Below the pieces are notes generated by a model that was given only the letters and a program-made list of their open reading frames with translations, was not told the DNA's origin and searched no databases. This document shows positions 35,508-48,400 of a stretch of DNA of 64,000 nucleotides, one piece after another. The stretch is from Emmonsiellopsis sp. PD_33 (Eukaryota > Ascomycota > Eurotiomycetes > Onygenales > Ajellomycetaceae), in contig JANTQF010000195.1 in assembly GCA_032988165.1 (NCBI GenBank), positions 1 through 64,000 of the forward strand, written 5' to 3'. Positions within the stretch are counted from its first letter, which is position 1; every line of letters begins with the position of its first letter. The translations under genes were made by a program, and so were the position numbers.

Positions 35508-35630
35508 TACTGTTCTGCCAACCCAACTGAGAACATACATATATGATAGACAGTTGGTAATTGTGGTAATCTTGGTAACTATGTAACTAACTTGGTAAGT
35601 CACTTAAAGGTGGGCATTGGTTGGCTGGCT

Positions 35631-36911
35631 CGTAGATGCGGCTGCGGGTGTTTGACGAGATCGTTCATTGACGATTGGGTTGGTGGGGGCATGAGTCGGG
35701 TTACAGACTTACAGTTGCTTGGATAGGGCTGATGGATGGGATGGGGATGGGATTGATTACTTTTTGAGGGAATCCTGATCTGGTAGTTAGTTATTATTTT
35801 AGTTTTAGTCCGATGGGTCGGATTTAAGCTTTGGTTTTTTCTTTAAAAAAAAAAACTGTGATCTGGTCCACGGGTCGGTAAAGTAATAGTAGTATGTAGT
35901 TATTTGTTATGGGGGCTGGGGGGTGGTTATTTTTGGAGTCGGATCTTGAATGGTCTGGGGGAGTGAGCTGCATGTTTAAAGTCATCGTCTGATAGGTAAC
36001 CAGTAGTTTCCATGTACAGTATGCAGTGAGACAGCCGGGGACACCTCCCAATCCGTCCAATAACTACCACCCGTCCATCCTCGCTTTCTATACGAACTGT
36101 GACTTTGATATTGACACCTCTGTATGCGCCTGTACCACACCACACACTTGCTCAGCGCTCGCCCCGTTTCATAACTCATCACCCCTTCAACACCAGGAAA
36201 ACGGAAATATCCTTTCCCGCTTCGAATCCTAATCTTAATTCACCCCCTCGTCTACGGTATCGACCCAACGTGTATGAAACTGAAAATCGCCAGCCACTCG
36301 AACGAGATTAGTCAGTAACGTGGGACGTGTGAAACAATGGCTTTTTTTGGATTCTCTGGCGGTAAGGTAAGGTTTTCAGTATGTAAAAATGTACGTACAG
36401 CGATTGGGCTGGGGTTGGTAGTACGATTGGGTGAGTTTGTCAGTTGACCTGGGGGAATCGTGATACATAGATACCTGGATAGATAGATAGATAGATAGGT
36501 ACTTAAGTAGTGCAGCGTTTTATCCATTCCCATGGTGCCTAATAGGAAGTTATAAGGATGGACCTGGTGTTCGAACGCCACTATGTAGTTGGCCTTTGGG
36601 AGTTCAATATCAACCAACCACGGGGATGGGGAAGGACAACTGCTTACTACCTCCTTCTCGACTCTCTTGACGGCAGCATTTACAGGGAACTTTTTTTTGG
36701 GCGATTCGACAGGACTTCCATCCCCAGTGCAATGGGTTGTCACGTAGCACCTCACCTCGCCTCAGCACACTTTCTCACCTTCTTTCGTCTCTCGTCCAAT
36801 GCTCCCAGTCCCGTCTCAATGGGTTTCGAAGGTTTCAGCCCCGCCACGGCCTCGAAGAGCTGCGAGAGTGCGTGTAACTAGTCCATTGCTCCCTCTGTCC
36901 CAGGTAGTGGG
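35631..36911. other. Normal-GC flank of the repeat island, no gene seen
   Basis: CpG returns here. Open frames up to 147 codons exist on both strands but show no family features. A GATA tetranucleotide run lies near 36478-36498. Confidence 0.45.
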
Positions 36912-37245
36912 TTAATTCCTACTTCGACGCCGTCCCCGATGGAAAAATCGTGGCCCTCTGGCACTTAAACTGGAATCTGGATCTAGCCTCCTAGTGATAA
37001 GGGTGAATGGGCTGGGGTAGGCCTGTCCAGGGGAGAGTCGTGGTTTCCGGCGATGACGACCTTGAGGGGAGCGGGAAGCTTGGCGACGAGGGCTTATGGT
37101 GGATTTAAACTCAGTTGATTTGGAGCTTTCTGCTGGGTGACCATAATAGATGACATTTCTGGTTAACATTCCAGGCTGTGGGTGCCTGAGAGTATGAGAA
37201 ATCGGGTTTTGATTTCGGTGGCAGATGATCTCGAATCTATGATGA
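36912..37245 (-). pseudogene. Fragment of a calcineurin-like metallophosphoesterase gene
   Basis: Two blocks in the same minus-strand frame match the N-terminal half of the fungal metallophosphoesterase family: KTRFLILSGTHS (about 37177-37213; the metal-binding D of the usual SDTH is G here) and KLPAPLKVVIAGNHDSPLD (37023-37081), carrying the GNHD metal motif. Between them the frame has at least two stops, the expected HAGDLT block is missing, and the spacing is shorter than usual. After SPLD the frame soon ends and the C-terminal histidine motifs are not seen. An intron could hide one stop but not the missing motif, so a decayed, truncated copy is the best reading. It sits next to the repeat island. 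Confidence 0.6.
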
Positions 37246-39125
37246 TTAACTACATAGTTTCGATCAAAGTAGAAATGGATGTCATAGGTAGGAAGTGAGA
37301 GAGAGGTAGGAAATAAGATAGTGACGACTATCTCAAGAGAAAGTGAGTTCAGGACAAAGTTGACCTGTTGAAGAGAGTTTTGTGCCTTTTATGCATTGTA
37401 GTTAGGCTTGGAAAGAAGTCAATTCGCTGCTGCGTTGACAAACATTGGAGACATGCAGCCTGCCAATCGTTCTCTTGGCGCTTGCAGCCCGAGACCATGA
37501 TGAGATACCGACTCATTTTTATCATCTGCACATCTGTATGTCTGCAAGTTCATGACAGATGATCTGGCGGTTTCAAATAGATTCGGGATCGTGGTAGGCC
37601 GAGAGTCGGATATTTGGAGACTTGATCGCCGTGTAATGACCATGTACGGTAATCTATCCAGTCGGCATGTAACCTTATCACCAACCGTGGTTTCTGGCTG
37701 AATAATCGTTGTTTCTGGGACATTCTGACATTCTGGGAGATGAGAGATCTGAAATCTGGATGCTGCGGGCAAGAGGCGCATTGTTAATCGCGGACGTAGC
37801 CAATGGGCAAGCCTCGCGTTGGTGCAGAGAATATTGCATACAGGTGGCCTTTAATTGAAATGAATAATACGCATACCTAGCCCCTGGTTCCATGGGATCC
37901 GTGGATGATCAGCATGGGGAGGCAGGGGAGCTGATCCCGCTCTCTGGTCTCCCGCACGCGGCAAACACCGTTGTTTCCTGCCAAATGCCAGACTGCCATG
38001 TCCGATGAGGCTCCGTGCCGTGGACGATGTATCATCAATTTATCAGCAGGCAGCAGGGCATGCCAAATTTGTAGATAACCATACCCATACCCGCCGCGAC
38101 TCCACGTACGGGGACGCCATCTGGAGTCGCCAGTAGCCATGCCGCTAAGGGGCACTGGACTCGCTGGGCTAGCCTGAAAGGGCGCGATATGGTCATGTTT
38201 GGTCATCATCCCTTCCGCTGGCTGCCGTTTTTTCATACTAAACAGCCACTCTCGGGACAGGGTGCTGCAACATTTTGCCCAGCCTGGCGAGGGAGCCCCT
38301 TTTGCTGGTGTCCGACCAGCCTGCGAACAGAGAGCGAGGACGCGAGATATCCCCGTCCTCGCCAGACGTAGTCGCAAGCACGCGCTGGGCTGAGGGCTCG
38401 AGAGGCAAACCCGCCCTGTAGGGAGGCGGGCTGGAGTTAAAACGGGGCCACTCAGCACTGGCCTGGCTGGTGCTAAAAAAAAATCTGAAGCCGTCCCAGG
38501 GGCCAGGACCCAGCGGGCGGCGGAGTTGACTAAGCCGGGCTGATGACGAAGCGTGTATTACGGCGTAATTTACCGCGGTACCAGCGTTACGGGCAGACGC
38601 TAGCTGGGCCTGATATTATTATTCTGCGAGGCTTCCGCTCCCTCCAACCTCAACATCGCCTCCACTCTGTCTGGCTGCCTCTGCTGCGATTTACTGTGTC
38701 CCCCGCCGACTACACTGTGCGGACGCTCGACCTGCTTTCTGTCCACTCGGTCTGCTGCTGCATGGCAGTCGCTGACTCGTCTTCTCTGACTTGTTGACCA
38801 ATTCGCTCGTTCAAATCGCCTCCTGGCCCTCCGTATCCCTTGTCCGCTCCCCTCACGCTCGACGGGCGGCACGTCCCGAATTCTCCGGCGTTGCATCTAC
38901 TAGGCCATTCGTTTCCTCGAGCCGCATATTTTTAATCTTCCTCTCATTCTTACCGACCGTGGCCCCTTTGCCATCCCTCCGTTTCGAGGTCGACGCTCCC
39001 AGTACTACAGGCTGAACCTGCCGCTCGAATCTGCCTCGTTTCTCAACCATCTACTGCAAATGTTCGGGCCGCATCACTGATCCCATCGGCCGATTTTATG
39101 TCATAGGTGGTCCAAATAGCCCGGG
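37246..39125. other. Intergenic region upstream of the flippase gene
   Basis: No gene supported. The minus-strand open frame at 37877-38458 (193 codons) has no recognisable domain and lies in GC-rich sequence. 38460-39125 is probably the promoter and long 5' leader of the P4-ATPase gene. Confidence 0.45.
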
Positions 39126-42100
39126 ATGGCTGTAGTACAATTTGGTGACGACGATGAGGCCAGTGTTTCAAAGCCCGTCCGGCGGATGCGATGGGCCACA
39201 CAACGCCATGCGGGTTCTGGCGGATCGCGGAAAAGACGGTCTATAATGGACAGGCTACATCGTCGCAATTTTTCCAAGGAAGAAAAGCGGAAATCAACCG
39301 CCAGCTCTTTGCCGAATGGCGATGCCTCGACCATCGACGAAACCTCCGCTGATAGTTCGAATCTCAGGAGGATATATTTTAACGTGCCACTCCCTGATGA
39401 GGCAAAGGACGACGAAGGGCATTTAATAGCCAATTATTCCAGGAACAAGATAAGGACGGCGAAATATACGCCGTTGACATTCGTTCCGAAGAATTTGTGG
39501 CTGCAGTTTCACAATGTTGCCAATATTTACTTTTTATTCACTATTATCTTAGCTGTAAGTGTTTCTTGCTACTGTACCAGCTTGACGTGCGCGAGAACTA
39601 ATCGCGATGCTTCGGTTTGAACTAGTTTTTCCCGATTTTTGGCGCTTCAAGCCCCGGATTGGGTGCCGTACCCCTCATCGCCATTTTGGCAATTACCGCC
39701 ATTAGAGATGCGATTGAAGACTGGAGACGGACAGTCCTGGATACTGAATTGAACAATGCGCCAATTCATCGATTGGTGGAGTGGGACAATGTGAATTCAG
39801 AAGAAGATAATGTCTCGTTGTGGCGCAAGATCAAGAAGGCAAGTACTAGGAATGTGGTTGCGGCATGGAAAAAGATAAACGCCCTGAGAAAGGGTGAGCA
39901 ACAGGTTGAGGAGGACGATGATAATATGTCGGCTCCGCGCCCATCGATAGATACGCGCGTTACACACAGAAACTCGACCTATTCTTATCGGCAATCGTAC
40001 CAGAGTGGGCACATGGAAGGTGAAGACATTCAAATGACTCCTGTTCCTTCACCGAATCCGGACCTGCGTGCCCTGCAGCCTTCGGATATTTATGAACAAC
40101 CGCGCCAGACTGGCCTCCTATCCCCTAATACGGATAGAAATTCTATGCCGTTTGCCCCCCGTGAATACGGAAGCATATTGAATAAGTCGAAACGTACTCC
40201 AGGAACCGCACGATTCAAACGAGATTACTGGAAGAACGTCGAAGTGGGTGATTTTGTTCGGATATACAACGAAGAACAGATTCCAGCCGATGTTGTGATC
40301 CTGTCTACCTCCGACCCTGATGGCGCGTGCTACGTCGAAACAAAGAACCTTGATGGCGAAACCAACTTGAAGGTACGACAGGCGGTGCATTGCGGCCGCG
40401 CCGTCAAGCATGCGCGGGACTGTGAGAAGGCAGAATTTATAATCGAGAGTGAACTCCCCCATCCAAACCTATACGAATATAGTGGCGCGATCAAGTGGAA
40501 TCAGCATGACCCCAGGAACCCCGACCATCCCGGAAGAGAAATGGTGGAACCCATTAACATCAACAACATACTTCTCCGTGGCTGTAGTGTACAGAATACC
40601 GAGTGGGTTTTGGGCGTCGTGGTTTTCACTGGTCTACAGTCCAAGATTATGCTAAACTCCGGCGAAACACCCAGCAAGCGAGCGAAGATTGCCAGAGATC
40701 TCAATTGGAATGTCATCTACAACTTCACCATCCTGTTCCTCATGTGCCTTATTTCTGGAATTGTCCAGGGCACCACATCGGCTCAAGGACATAACTCGTT
40801 GGATTATTTCGAATTCGGATCATATGGTGGCTCTCCTGCCGTTGACGGCTTCATCACTTTCTGGGCAGCCATTATTTTATATCAGAATCTTGTCCCGATT
40901 TCTCTCTATATCTCCCTGGAGATCATTCGAACTGCTCAAGCCATTTTCATCCACAGCGACAGTTTTATGTACTACGACAAACTCGGGTATCCATGCACAC
41001 CAAAGTCATGGAACATATCAGATGATCTGGGCCAGATTGAGTATATTTTCTCCGATAAAACTGGAACATTGACGCAAAACGTGATGGAATTCAAGAAATG
41101 TACCATCAATGGTGTGGCCTATGGTGAAGCTTACACCGAGGCACAGGCTGGTATGCAACGTCGCGAGGGCATCAATGTGGAGGAAGTCTCGAAAAAGGCC
41201 CAGGAAGATATTGCTAGGTCTCGCGTCCAAATGCTTCAACAACTACGATCTATCCACGATAACCCCTATTTACACGACGATGACCTTACCTTCGTTTCAT
41301 CCGATTTCGTTTCCGATCTTGCTGGATCCGCTGGAGGGGAGCAGAAAGCCGCCAATGAGCATTTCATGCTTGCTCTAGCTTTGTGCCATACGGTTATCAC
41401 AGAACGTACACCTGGTGATCCTCCCAAGATTGACTTCAAAGCACAATCGCCTGATGAGGCAGCGCTAGTCGCCACTGCAAGAGATTGTGGGTTCACTGTG
41501 CTTGGCCGATCCGGTGATGATATCCGTTTGAATGTCATGGGCGAGGAGCGGTTGTATACGGTTCTGAACACGTTAGAATTCAACTCGTCGAGGAAACGGA
41601 TGAGTGCCATCATCCGAATGCCCGATGGCAGGATCGTCCTGTTCTGCAAGGGTGCGGATAGCATCATTTATTCTCGCCTCGCTCGTGGTCAACAGCAGCA
41701 ACTGAGAAAGACAACTGCAGAGCACCTTGAGATATTTGCTAGGGAGGGTCTCCGGACCTTGTGTATCGCCGAGAGAGTGCTTAGCGAAGAAGAATATCAA
41801 GCATGGAGCAAGAGCCATGACTTGGCTGCCCAATCGCTAACAGATCGCGATATAAAACTAGAGGAAGTCTCAAGTGCTATTGAACAGGAACTGACGCTTC
41901 TCGGTGGTACTGCGATTGAGGATAGGCTGCAGGACGGTGTCCCCGACACTATTTCCCTCCTAGCCAATGCCGGAATCAAGCTTTGGGTCCTCACTGGAGA
42001 TAAGGTCGAGACAGCTATCAACATTGGATTTTCGTGTAACCTTCTGAACAACGACATGGAGCTGATAGTTTTCAATATTGATAAGGACGACCCCGACTCT

Positions 42101-43823
42101 GCTGCATACGAACTCGACAAAAATTTGGCCAATTTTGACCTAACTGGATCTGACGAGGAGCTTTTTGCCGCCCAGAAAAATCACGAGCCACCCGCGCCCA
42201 CACACGCTGTTGTGGTTGATGGAGACACCCTCAAACTCATGTTGGGCCCCGAACTGAAACAAAAGTTCCTCCTCTTGTGCAAGCAGTGCAAAGCTGTTTT
42301 GTGTTGCAGAGTTAGCCCTGCTCAGAAGGCTGCTGTCGTCCAAATGGTGAAGACAGGGTTGAATGTCATGGCTCTCGCTATTGGCGACGGCGCCAATGAT
42401 GTTGCTATGATCCAAGAAGCCGATGTTGGCGTTGGTATTGCTGGTGAAGAAGGCCGACAGGCTGTCATGTCCTCCGATTATGCTATTGGGCAGTTCCGGT
42501 TCCTCCAACGTCTCGTTCTCGTACACGGCAGGTGGTCCTACCGGAGACTAGGAGAAACCATTGCCAATTTCTTCTACAAGGTATGTCGATCCATTCATTT
42601 ACCTTTTTTTTCTTTTTTTCCTTAGTTATCTATATCTTACTAACTTGTGACCTAGAATCTGGTGTGGACACTTTCTCTCTTCTGGTATTCCATCTACAAT
42701 AACTTTGATGTCTCCTACCTTGTTGATTATACCTACATCATCTTGGTCAACTTGGCGTTTACCTCTCTCCCTGTCATATTGATGGGCTTTTTGGACCAGG
42801 ACGTAGATGACAAGGTTTCTCTCGCAGTGCCACAGCTGTATAAGACCGGTATTGAGCAAAAGGAATGGACCCAAAAGAAGTTCTGGTTAGTAATTACCCC
42901 TTGATCTTATTCAAGCCGCTTGGGCTAACCTTGTCATCAGGGTGTATATGCTGGATGGGTTGTACCAGTCGCTCATCTGCTTCTTCATGCCATCCTTGCT
43001 CTTCATCCCTGGCAATTCTGTCACATTCAACGGACTAGACATAGGTGATCGTAGCCGTATGGGGATCTTCGTCGCGGCCGCTGCTGTCGTTGCGAGCAAC
43101 ACCTACATCCTATTGAACACATACCGCTGGGATTGGTTGACTATTCTTATCAACGTGATCAGCACGCTGCTTTTCTGGTTCTGGACAGGCGTCTACTCCT
43201 CAGTCACTGCATCTGGCCAGTTCTACAAGACTGCGGAGCAGGTGTTCGGCACCCTTAACTTCTGGGCCTTGACTCTTTTGACCGTAACCATATGTCTTGC
43301 TCCCCGCTTCACGATCAAGGCGCTGCAAAAGATCTATGCCCCGAGAGATGTGGACATTATTCGCGAACAGGTAATTATGGGAAAATTTAAATACTTGGAC
43401 CAATACGATGCATATGTGCCTCCTACCACCAGTGGCCTATCACCGACATCCTCCGACCTGGACAAACCTATCGAAGTCGTCACTAAAAGAACCAAAGATA
43501 TTCCCGAGGACGAACGTCCGATCTGCTACCCGCCCTCCGTCGCTCCCACTGCCACCACTCACAACCCCCGGAGCCAGAACGGCAGTGACGGAACGGGATA
43601 CACAGCCAGCTTGGATTTCCAACACCGACCACAACAATCTCTCGACCGCGGGCGGCCGTCATATGATCGGAGTGGGCCGTCCTTAGACCGAATTCGAAGC
43701 TCAATGGACCCTGTTAGAAGAAGCTTTGAGGCTAGCAATGATTTCACGTCCGCGGCGATGCTTACGAGAATTGAGTCCTCACATGCGAAACCGTACAATC
43801 CCTATCCGATGAACGATCGGTGA
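39126..43823 (+). CDS. P4-type ATPase, phospholipid flippase (Dnf1/Dnf2 type)
   Basis: Moves phospholipids from the outer to the inner leaflet of plasma-membrane or Golgi/endosome membranes, normally with a Cdc50-family partner. Exons 39126-39554, 39626-42580, 42656-42885 and 42941-43823 give 1498 aa, normal for fungal Dnf proteins. Motifs in order: NLWLQFHNVANIYFLF at the first helix; LDGETNLK, the P4 actuator motif (D-G-E-T, ~386-389); PISLYISLEIIRTAQA, the P4 signature of helix 4; SDKTGTLTQN with the phosphorylated Asp at ~620; KAQSPDEAALVATARD in the nucleotide domain; LWVLTGDKVETAINIGFSC; and GDGANDVAMI (~1063-1072). The C-terminal tail is disordered with an unusual run of LDR/YDR repeats (around 43640-43715). 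Membership in P4 is certain; Dnf1/2 over Drs2 or Neo1 is inferred from length and the long insert after helix 2. Confidence 0.95.
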
Positions 43824-45468
43824 AAACTGCGTCCATTTTTCTCCCTGACTGATCGACTACGACCCTTTCTTGTCATGCATGACATGGTGCAGACGTGTCC
43901 GATGCCATTTGATTATATACCCTACCTAGTCTCTTTTCGTCTTCACTTGGTTCCCACCTACAATGTCGCTGATGACTTTCCCGTACATACTTTTTGCTTC
44001 CTTTCTTGTGTCCAACCCATTGCTTTGAACTAATGTGCGTTCCAGCCGTACGCCCCCTTTTTTTTATTGTTGCTTTCCTATTAAAAAGATCTGCATGAGC
44101 GATAATTTTTCTCTTATATACATGCCCTTGTTTGTCTTCTACGTTTTTTTACCCCATCACTCGTAAGCACAGTACATTAGAGGCGTTTCATCGAGAGCTA
44201 GCCGCGGCGTACTCTCTTTTTTATATGTTTTGTTCTCTTTTGTGTTTTTATTACCACTCAGGCGCCTGGCATTCGCGTTATTATTTTTTTTTGCTTGAAC
44301 TTGGAACTATTACTCTTGTCTGTTTCTCTGTATTGCACAAAATCTTATCAAGTCACATTTTATCTTGTTCCCTTCTCTTCGTTCCATCCTCATCTTCCTC
44401 TGCTTTCCTCGTCTTATTCTTGGCTGCGCATCTTGAATGAGAAAAAGCATAAATATACCTTCTTTTTTCCCCTTATTCATTCTTCTGTGACATACATATC
44501 GGCCTACTTCTTATTCTCTCTCTCTCTCTTTTCTTTTCTTTTTCTTTTTTTTCTTCTTTTTTTTTTTTGCCTATTACCCCCAGATGGACGGGCATTTGGG
44601 GCCCGTCTTTTTTACTATTTATTACTGTTATTGTTTATTGTTCCTTACATATTTTTTGTTTTATTTTGTGTTTCGCTGTTCATGTATGTATGTATGAATC
44701 GAGGGATGTATATAGGGCAGAATGAAGTTGCTGGTTGCTAATTATTTTATGGTTTTGTCCGGGTTAGTTAGGAGTTAGGTGTTTGTAGAGGTGAATAGGC
44801 AAGTGGACAAGTAAGGCAGCGTTTCGCAAACTCCGCCCAGGAAGTAGAGAGAAGAGATCACACTGCTTTGATTTAATCTTCCAGTGATAATAAAGTAAAT
44901 CACTTCGTTTGCCGCCGGCCAACATTCACGGCCGCGTGAAGTTAAAGATATTGGCTGTAGGTCGCCTAGTTAGCGCGGATTCTTAGCGCGGTTCCGACGC
45001 ATCTTCATTGGCAGCTCGTTCTGCCGCGACAAGACGTGCCCGCGCGCTTCATTTTCAGATTCGCCAACACCCGTCCCCTCCCCATATTACTGCCGTACCC
45101 CGTCTGCCGCAAACGGAGGAACGAACGCAGAACTCGCACTAGCTATCGCGTGGCTCTCTTAATAAAGTGAATTACAACTGTTTCGTGTACTTGCAAGCAT
45201 CACCGACCCACCCCAGCACAGCGCACGCCGCCCGCCCACGAAGCTACCTAGCCCCAAGTCAATATTCCCAGCAAGATAAAACGCGATGGATATCTCGTGA
45301 AGTGGGTTGGAAAGTGTTATGGGGGACTCTTTCCCGGCTATATATTGTTGTCCGCCCTTTGAATTTCTTTTGCCCGCGTCTTTGCTCTCGATCGTTTACT
45401 ACGGACAGCGGGCTACGATCTTTTGAGCGCCTGCCCGCCGCCGCAACTGCGGGGAACAGCTTGGAATC
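43824..45468. other. 3' flank of flippase gene and promoter of Sen1 gene
   Basis: No gene supported. Prominent pyrimidine/T-rich tracts at 44100-44170 and 44510-44570. GC-rich sequence from about 44880 on is likely the Sen1 promoter and leader. Confidence 0.5.
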
Positions 45469-48400
45469 ATGGCGGAGTTGATGGATGATCTTGAGTGAGT
45501 GTTTTCTTTGCCGGCTGGGCATGACATTGCAATTTGCTTTGCATTCACTTGCTATGGCTTGAGCAAGACTTTGAATCTCCCCCGCACTCCTGCATTCTCT
45601 TAAATGTATGCCGCCTGTCAGATTTTGCTAATCATGGACACAACCTTTGCTTGTCCCTTACAAATGATAGAGAATTGAAAGCCCTCCCCGAACAACTGCA
45701 CATCCTCTGCCCCCGCCAAAATGACCTTGACATGCAACCCTACAACGACATTGCCATCCAATCCACCAACCCGGCCCGCGCAGATGTGAAGCCCAACGTC
45801 CAAAACCTCGACCGAATAGCTGAGGCCACCACACGCAGAGAGAAATTTCTATCATGCATGCGTCTACTTGCATTTTCCGGCGAAGACGTCGAGATCCAGC
45901 AGCAATGGATCTGGAACCGGCTGGAGCGGAGTCTGGAAAACTGCGATCTGTGCATCAAGGAATACTACAGGGGCAAGGTGTGGCTGATGGATATGCTGGG
46001 CGAGGCTTACGAGGAGACGGAGGTCAAGAAGTTTGGGGAAATCATTGATGAACGGGATATCAGACGGATAGTCGGGAACCTCGACCGGGCGGCGGAGACG
46101 CTCAAGGCTCATCCGCCGCAACAGCGGAATCTCTCCGTGCTGGATCGTGCGGCGATGTTGTCGATTTTTGAGGCTTTGAGTAATGAGGCTATGCTGGGGG
46201 AGGAGGAGATAATGCGTGCCCATTTCGACGAGCCGTTTCGGCTGGTGCAGAGTAATCGGACGTTGAAGATTCCTGATTATACGCCTGCGGCGACTAGGTT
46301 TCTATTCGAGACGAATCAGCAGAGGCTGCATTGGGCGGTAGCCTGTTGGGGGAAGATGCCTAGGCCGCCCACGACGCCGGAGTTTGACTGGGCTGTAAAG
46401 GAGCCGTTGCTTCGGGCGATACGTCACGCGTCAACCCCGCCAATTCAACCAGAGCTTATCCGGAGGCTATGGGCGGGGGTGTATGTCATTGTCAAGCGGC
46501 TGGATAAGGAGCAGATCACTCATAATCTCAGAGCCTTGGAAATTGATCCGTGTCGGCTTTCGGTGGACCATCTAGCCGTGCCGACGCCGGGGTTGCGCTC
46601 CTTGTTGAACACTATACAGATTTTACTTGAGAAGGCAGCGGGCGACTTTTGGGATGCGATGCATACCATTTCGCCGCAGGCTATTATCGAGCAAGTCTTT
46701 TATAACCCGCAGTACGATGCGTTTCTCCTCCAAACGCCCGAGAATGAATCTTACGACACATCATCACCCCTGAGAGATGTTCTATCATGGATAGAACCGT
46801 TCATGGCGTCACTTAAGGGGGCACATCAACCACAAGCATGCCGATTTTTCGTCTTCCAGCTCCTCAACCGACTTCAAGATCCCAAATTCCCCGCCATTGC
46901 CAGATACCACTGCTTCCGAATCGGGCTCAGTGTGTTGATATCGACGCTGCGAACATTTACGGACAATGAAGCTACACGAGGTTCGGTTGCTCGGGTAGTA
47001 TTATCTGACACACTTGAAGTCATTAGCGATAACATTAACCACTTCCTCGAACCTCCATCATTCCCTGTCGAAGGGAGTAAAAATGTCATAGATGACTTGT
47101 GTAAGGGTGTCATTAGAAATACCTTGGCGCTGGAATGCCAATCTCTAAAGTCTGACTATGAAGCTATTCAACGGAAAAAGTCGCTAGGTCACGGAGTGAG
47201 TACGTACTCTCCTAAAATCTGGGATGCGGTAGTTCAGCATTTGCATGAGGATAATCTGGGCCTGTCGACGGCGGCTCTTATGGGAATCTTGCCCCTTGTC
47301 GGCCTGGAGAAGTTTTCGACTAAGGGTGACCACAGTAAGGAGAAGACGCATTTCAATGTCATCTATGGCCACCTCACGCATCTAGCTTGCCAAATTCTCG
47401 AACGACTAGCCGATTTCAAGGCCGAACATTTGGATGATTTGTTCAAGAGCCAGGATACCAGCAGTGCCTTGATATCGGCCCTTTTTTCTGCTGATCTGAA
47501 TACGTACCAAGCGGCGGTGGATCTGATAAAGGCGATCAGCTTACAGTCCGGCCGGAAGGAAGCGATTTCCCACCTCTTACAGTCCTTTTGCGCAACTACA
47601 ATGTACGGTTTCAGCTGGTCGTTTCGCCGAATATCCAACATGAAAACTTTTTCCCCTGCACCCCGCATGATAAAGACTGGAATGGATATTTTAGATGTGC
47701 TCTGCGATACTCAAACGGGTATTCTCAGGACCCGAAAATTGGCTGACAGGCGAGAATTCCTGACGCTCCAGCGGCTATGGGAGTACCAATGGCTAGCCCT
47801 CATCACGATATTCGAACATACGGAAACGTGGCATATGATGGGCATCGATAGGAATGTTATGCTCGAATTTTGTCGTGATGCTATTCAGTTTGCGGATCTT
47901 CTTTTCGACCAGTTTACAGTTTTCGCCAGCTCCATGGCCGATTTTGATCCTTCTCAGGCAAAATCGACAAAAGAGGGCTTGCTCAAGTCTCCAACCACTA
48001 CGATGAATGTGATGGTCAAGTGGCTTCGTTTGAAGGACGATTATCTTGCGACCACTCTTGTAGGCCTTGTCTCGAAGCTTCTCCGCCGGCTGGGAGAGCT
48101 GGACGTAACATTGTCACCTGGAACTCTTGAGTTTATCGAGGGAGTTGCTCTAAAGGGCACGGTGAAAACGATCTTAACAGAGCGTGAGAAAGCCGAGCTG
48201 GTCAGAGCTCTGGAAGCATATTATAAGAAACCGCTCGTCACTGTTCAGCCTACACCGGCTCCGAAGAAGAAGCAAACTATGATCACATCCTTCGCAAAAC
48301 CAATCGACTTAACGGGCGTCTCAAGCCCGTCGAGAATTTCCACAAGTGACGACGATGAGTTCGACGACGATATCCCCGATGATGTCCTCATGCAACTATC

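Larger units (their letters stand above)
27221..35630. repeat. AT-rich, CpG-free mutated repeat island
   Basis: From the last CpG at 27219-27220 to the next at 35631-35632 I find no CG dinucleotide in 8.4 kb, although C and G are both present and CA/TG dinucleotides remain common. Sequence on either side has ordinary CpG. The tract is strongly A+T-rich and full of stop codons in all frames. It contains a decayed Helitron and a minisatellite. This is the expected footprint of RIP-like repeat mutation (or methylation-driven decay) aimed at CpG. The outer parts, 27221-28260, 28561-29380 and 34421-35470, hold no recognisable protein. Confidence 0.92.

Noticed and set aside
27221..35630. Possible retrotransposon (gypsy or LINE) origin of the island
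   Set aside because: I looked for reverse transcriptase, integrase and LTR features and saw none; the readable domains are Helitron Rep and PIF1 helicase.
37877..38458. 193-codon minus-strand open frame
   Set aside because: No recognisable motif, unusual composition and no neighbours to support it; likely chance in GC-rich DNA.
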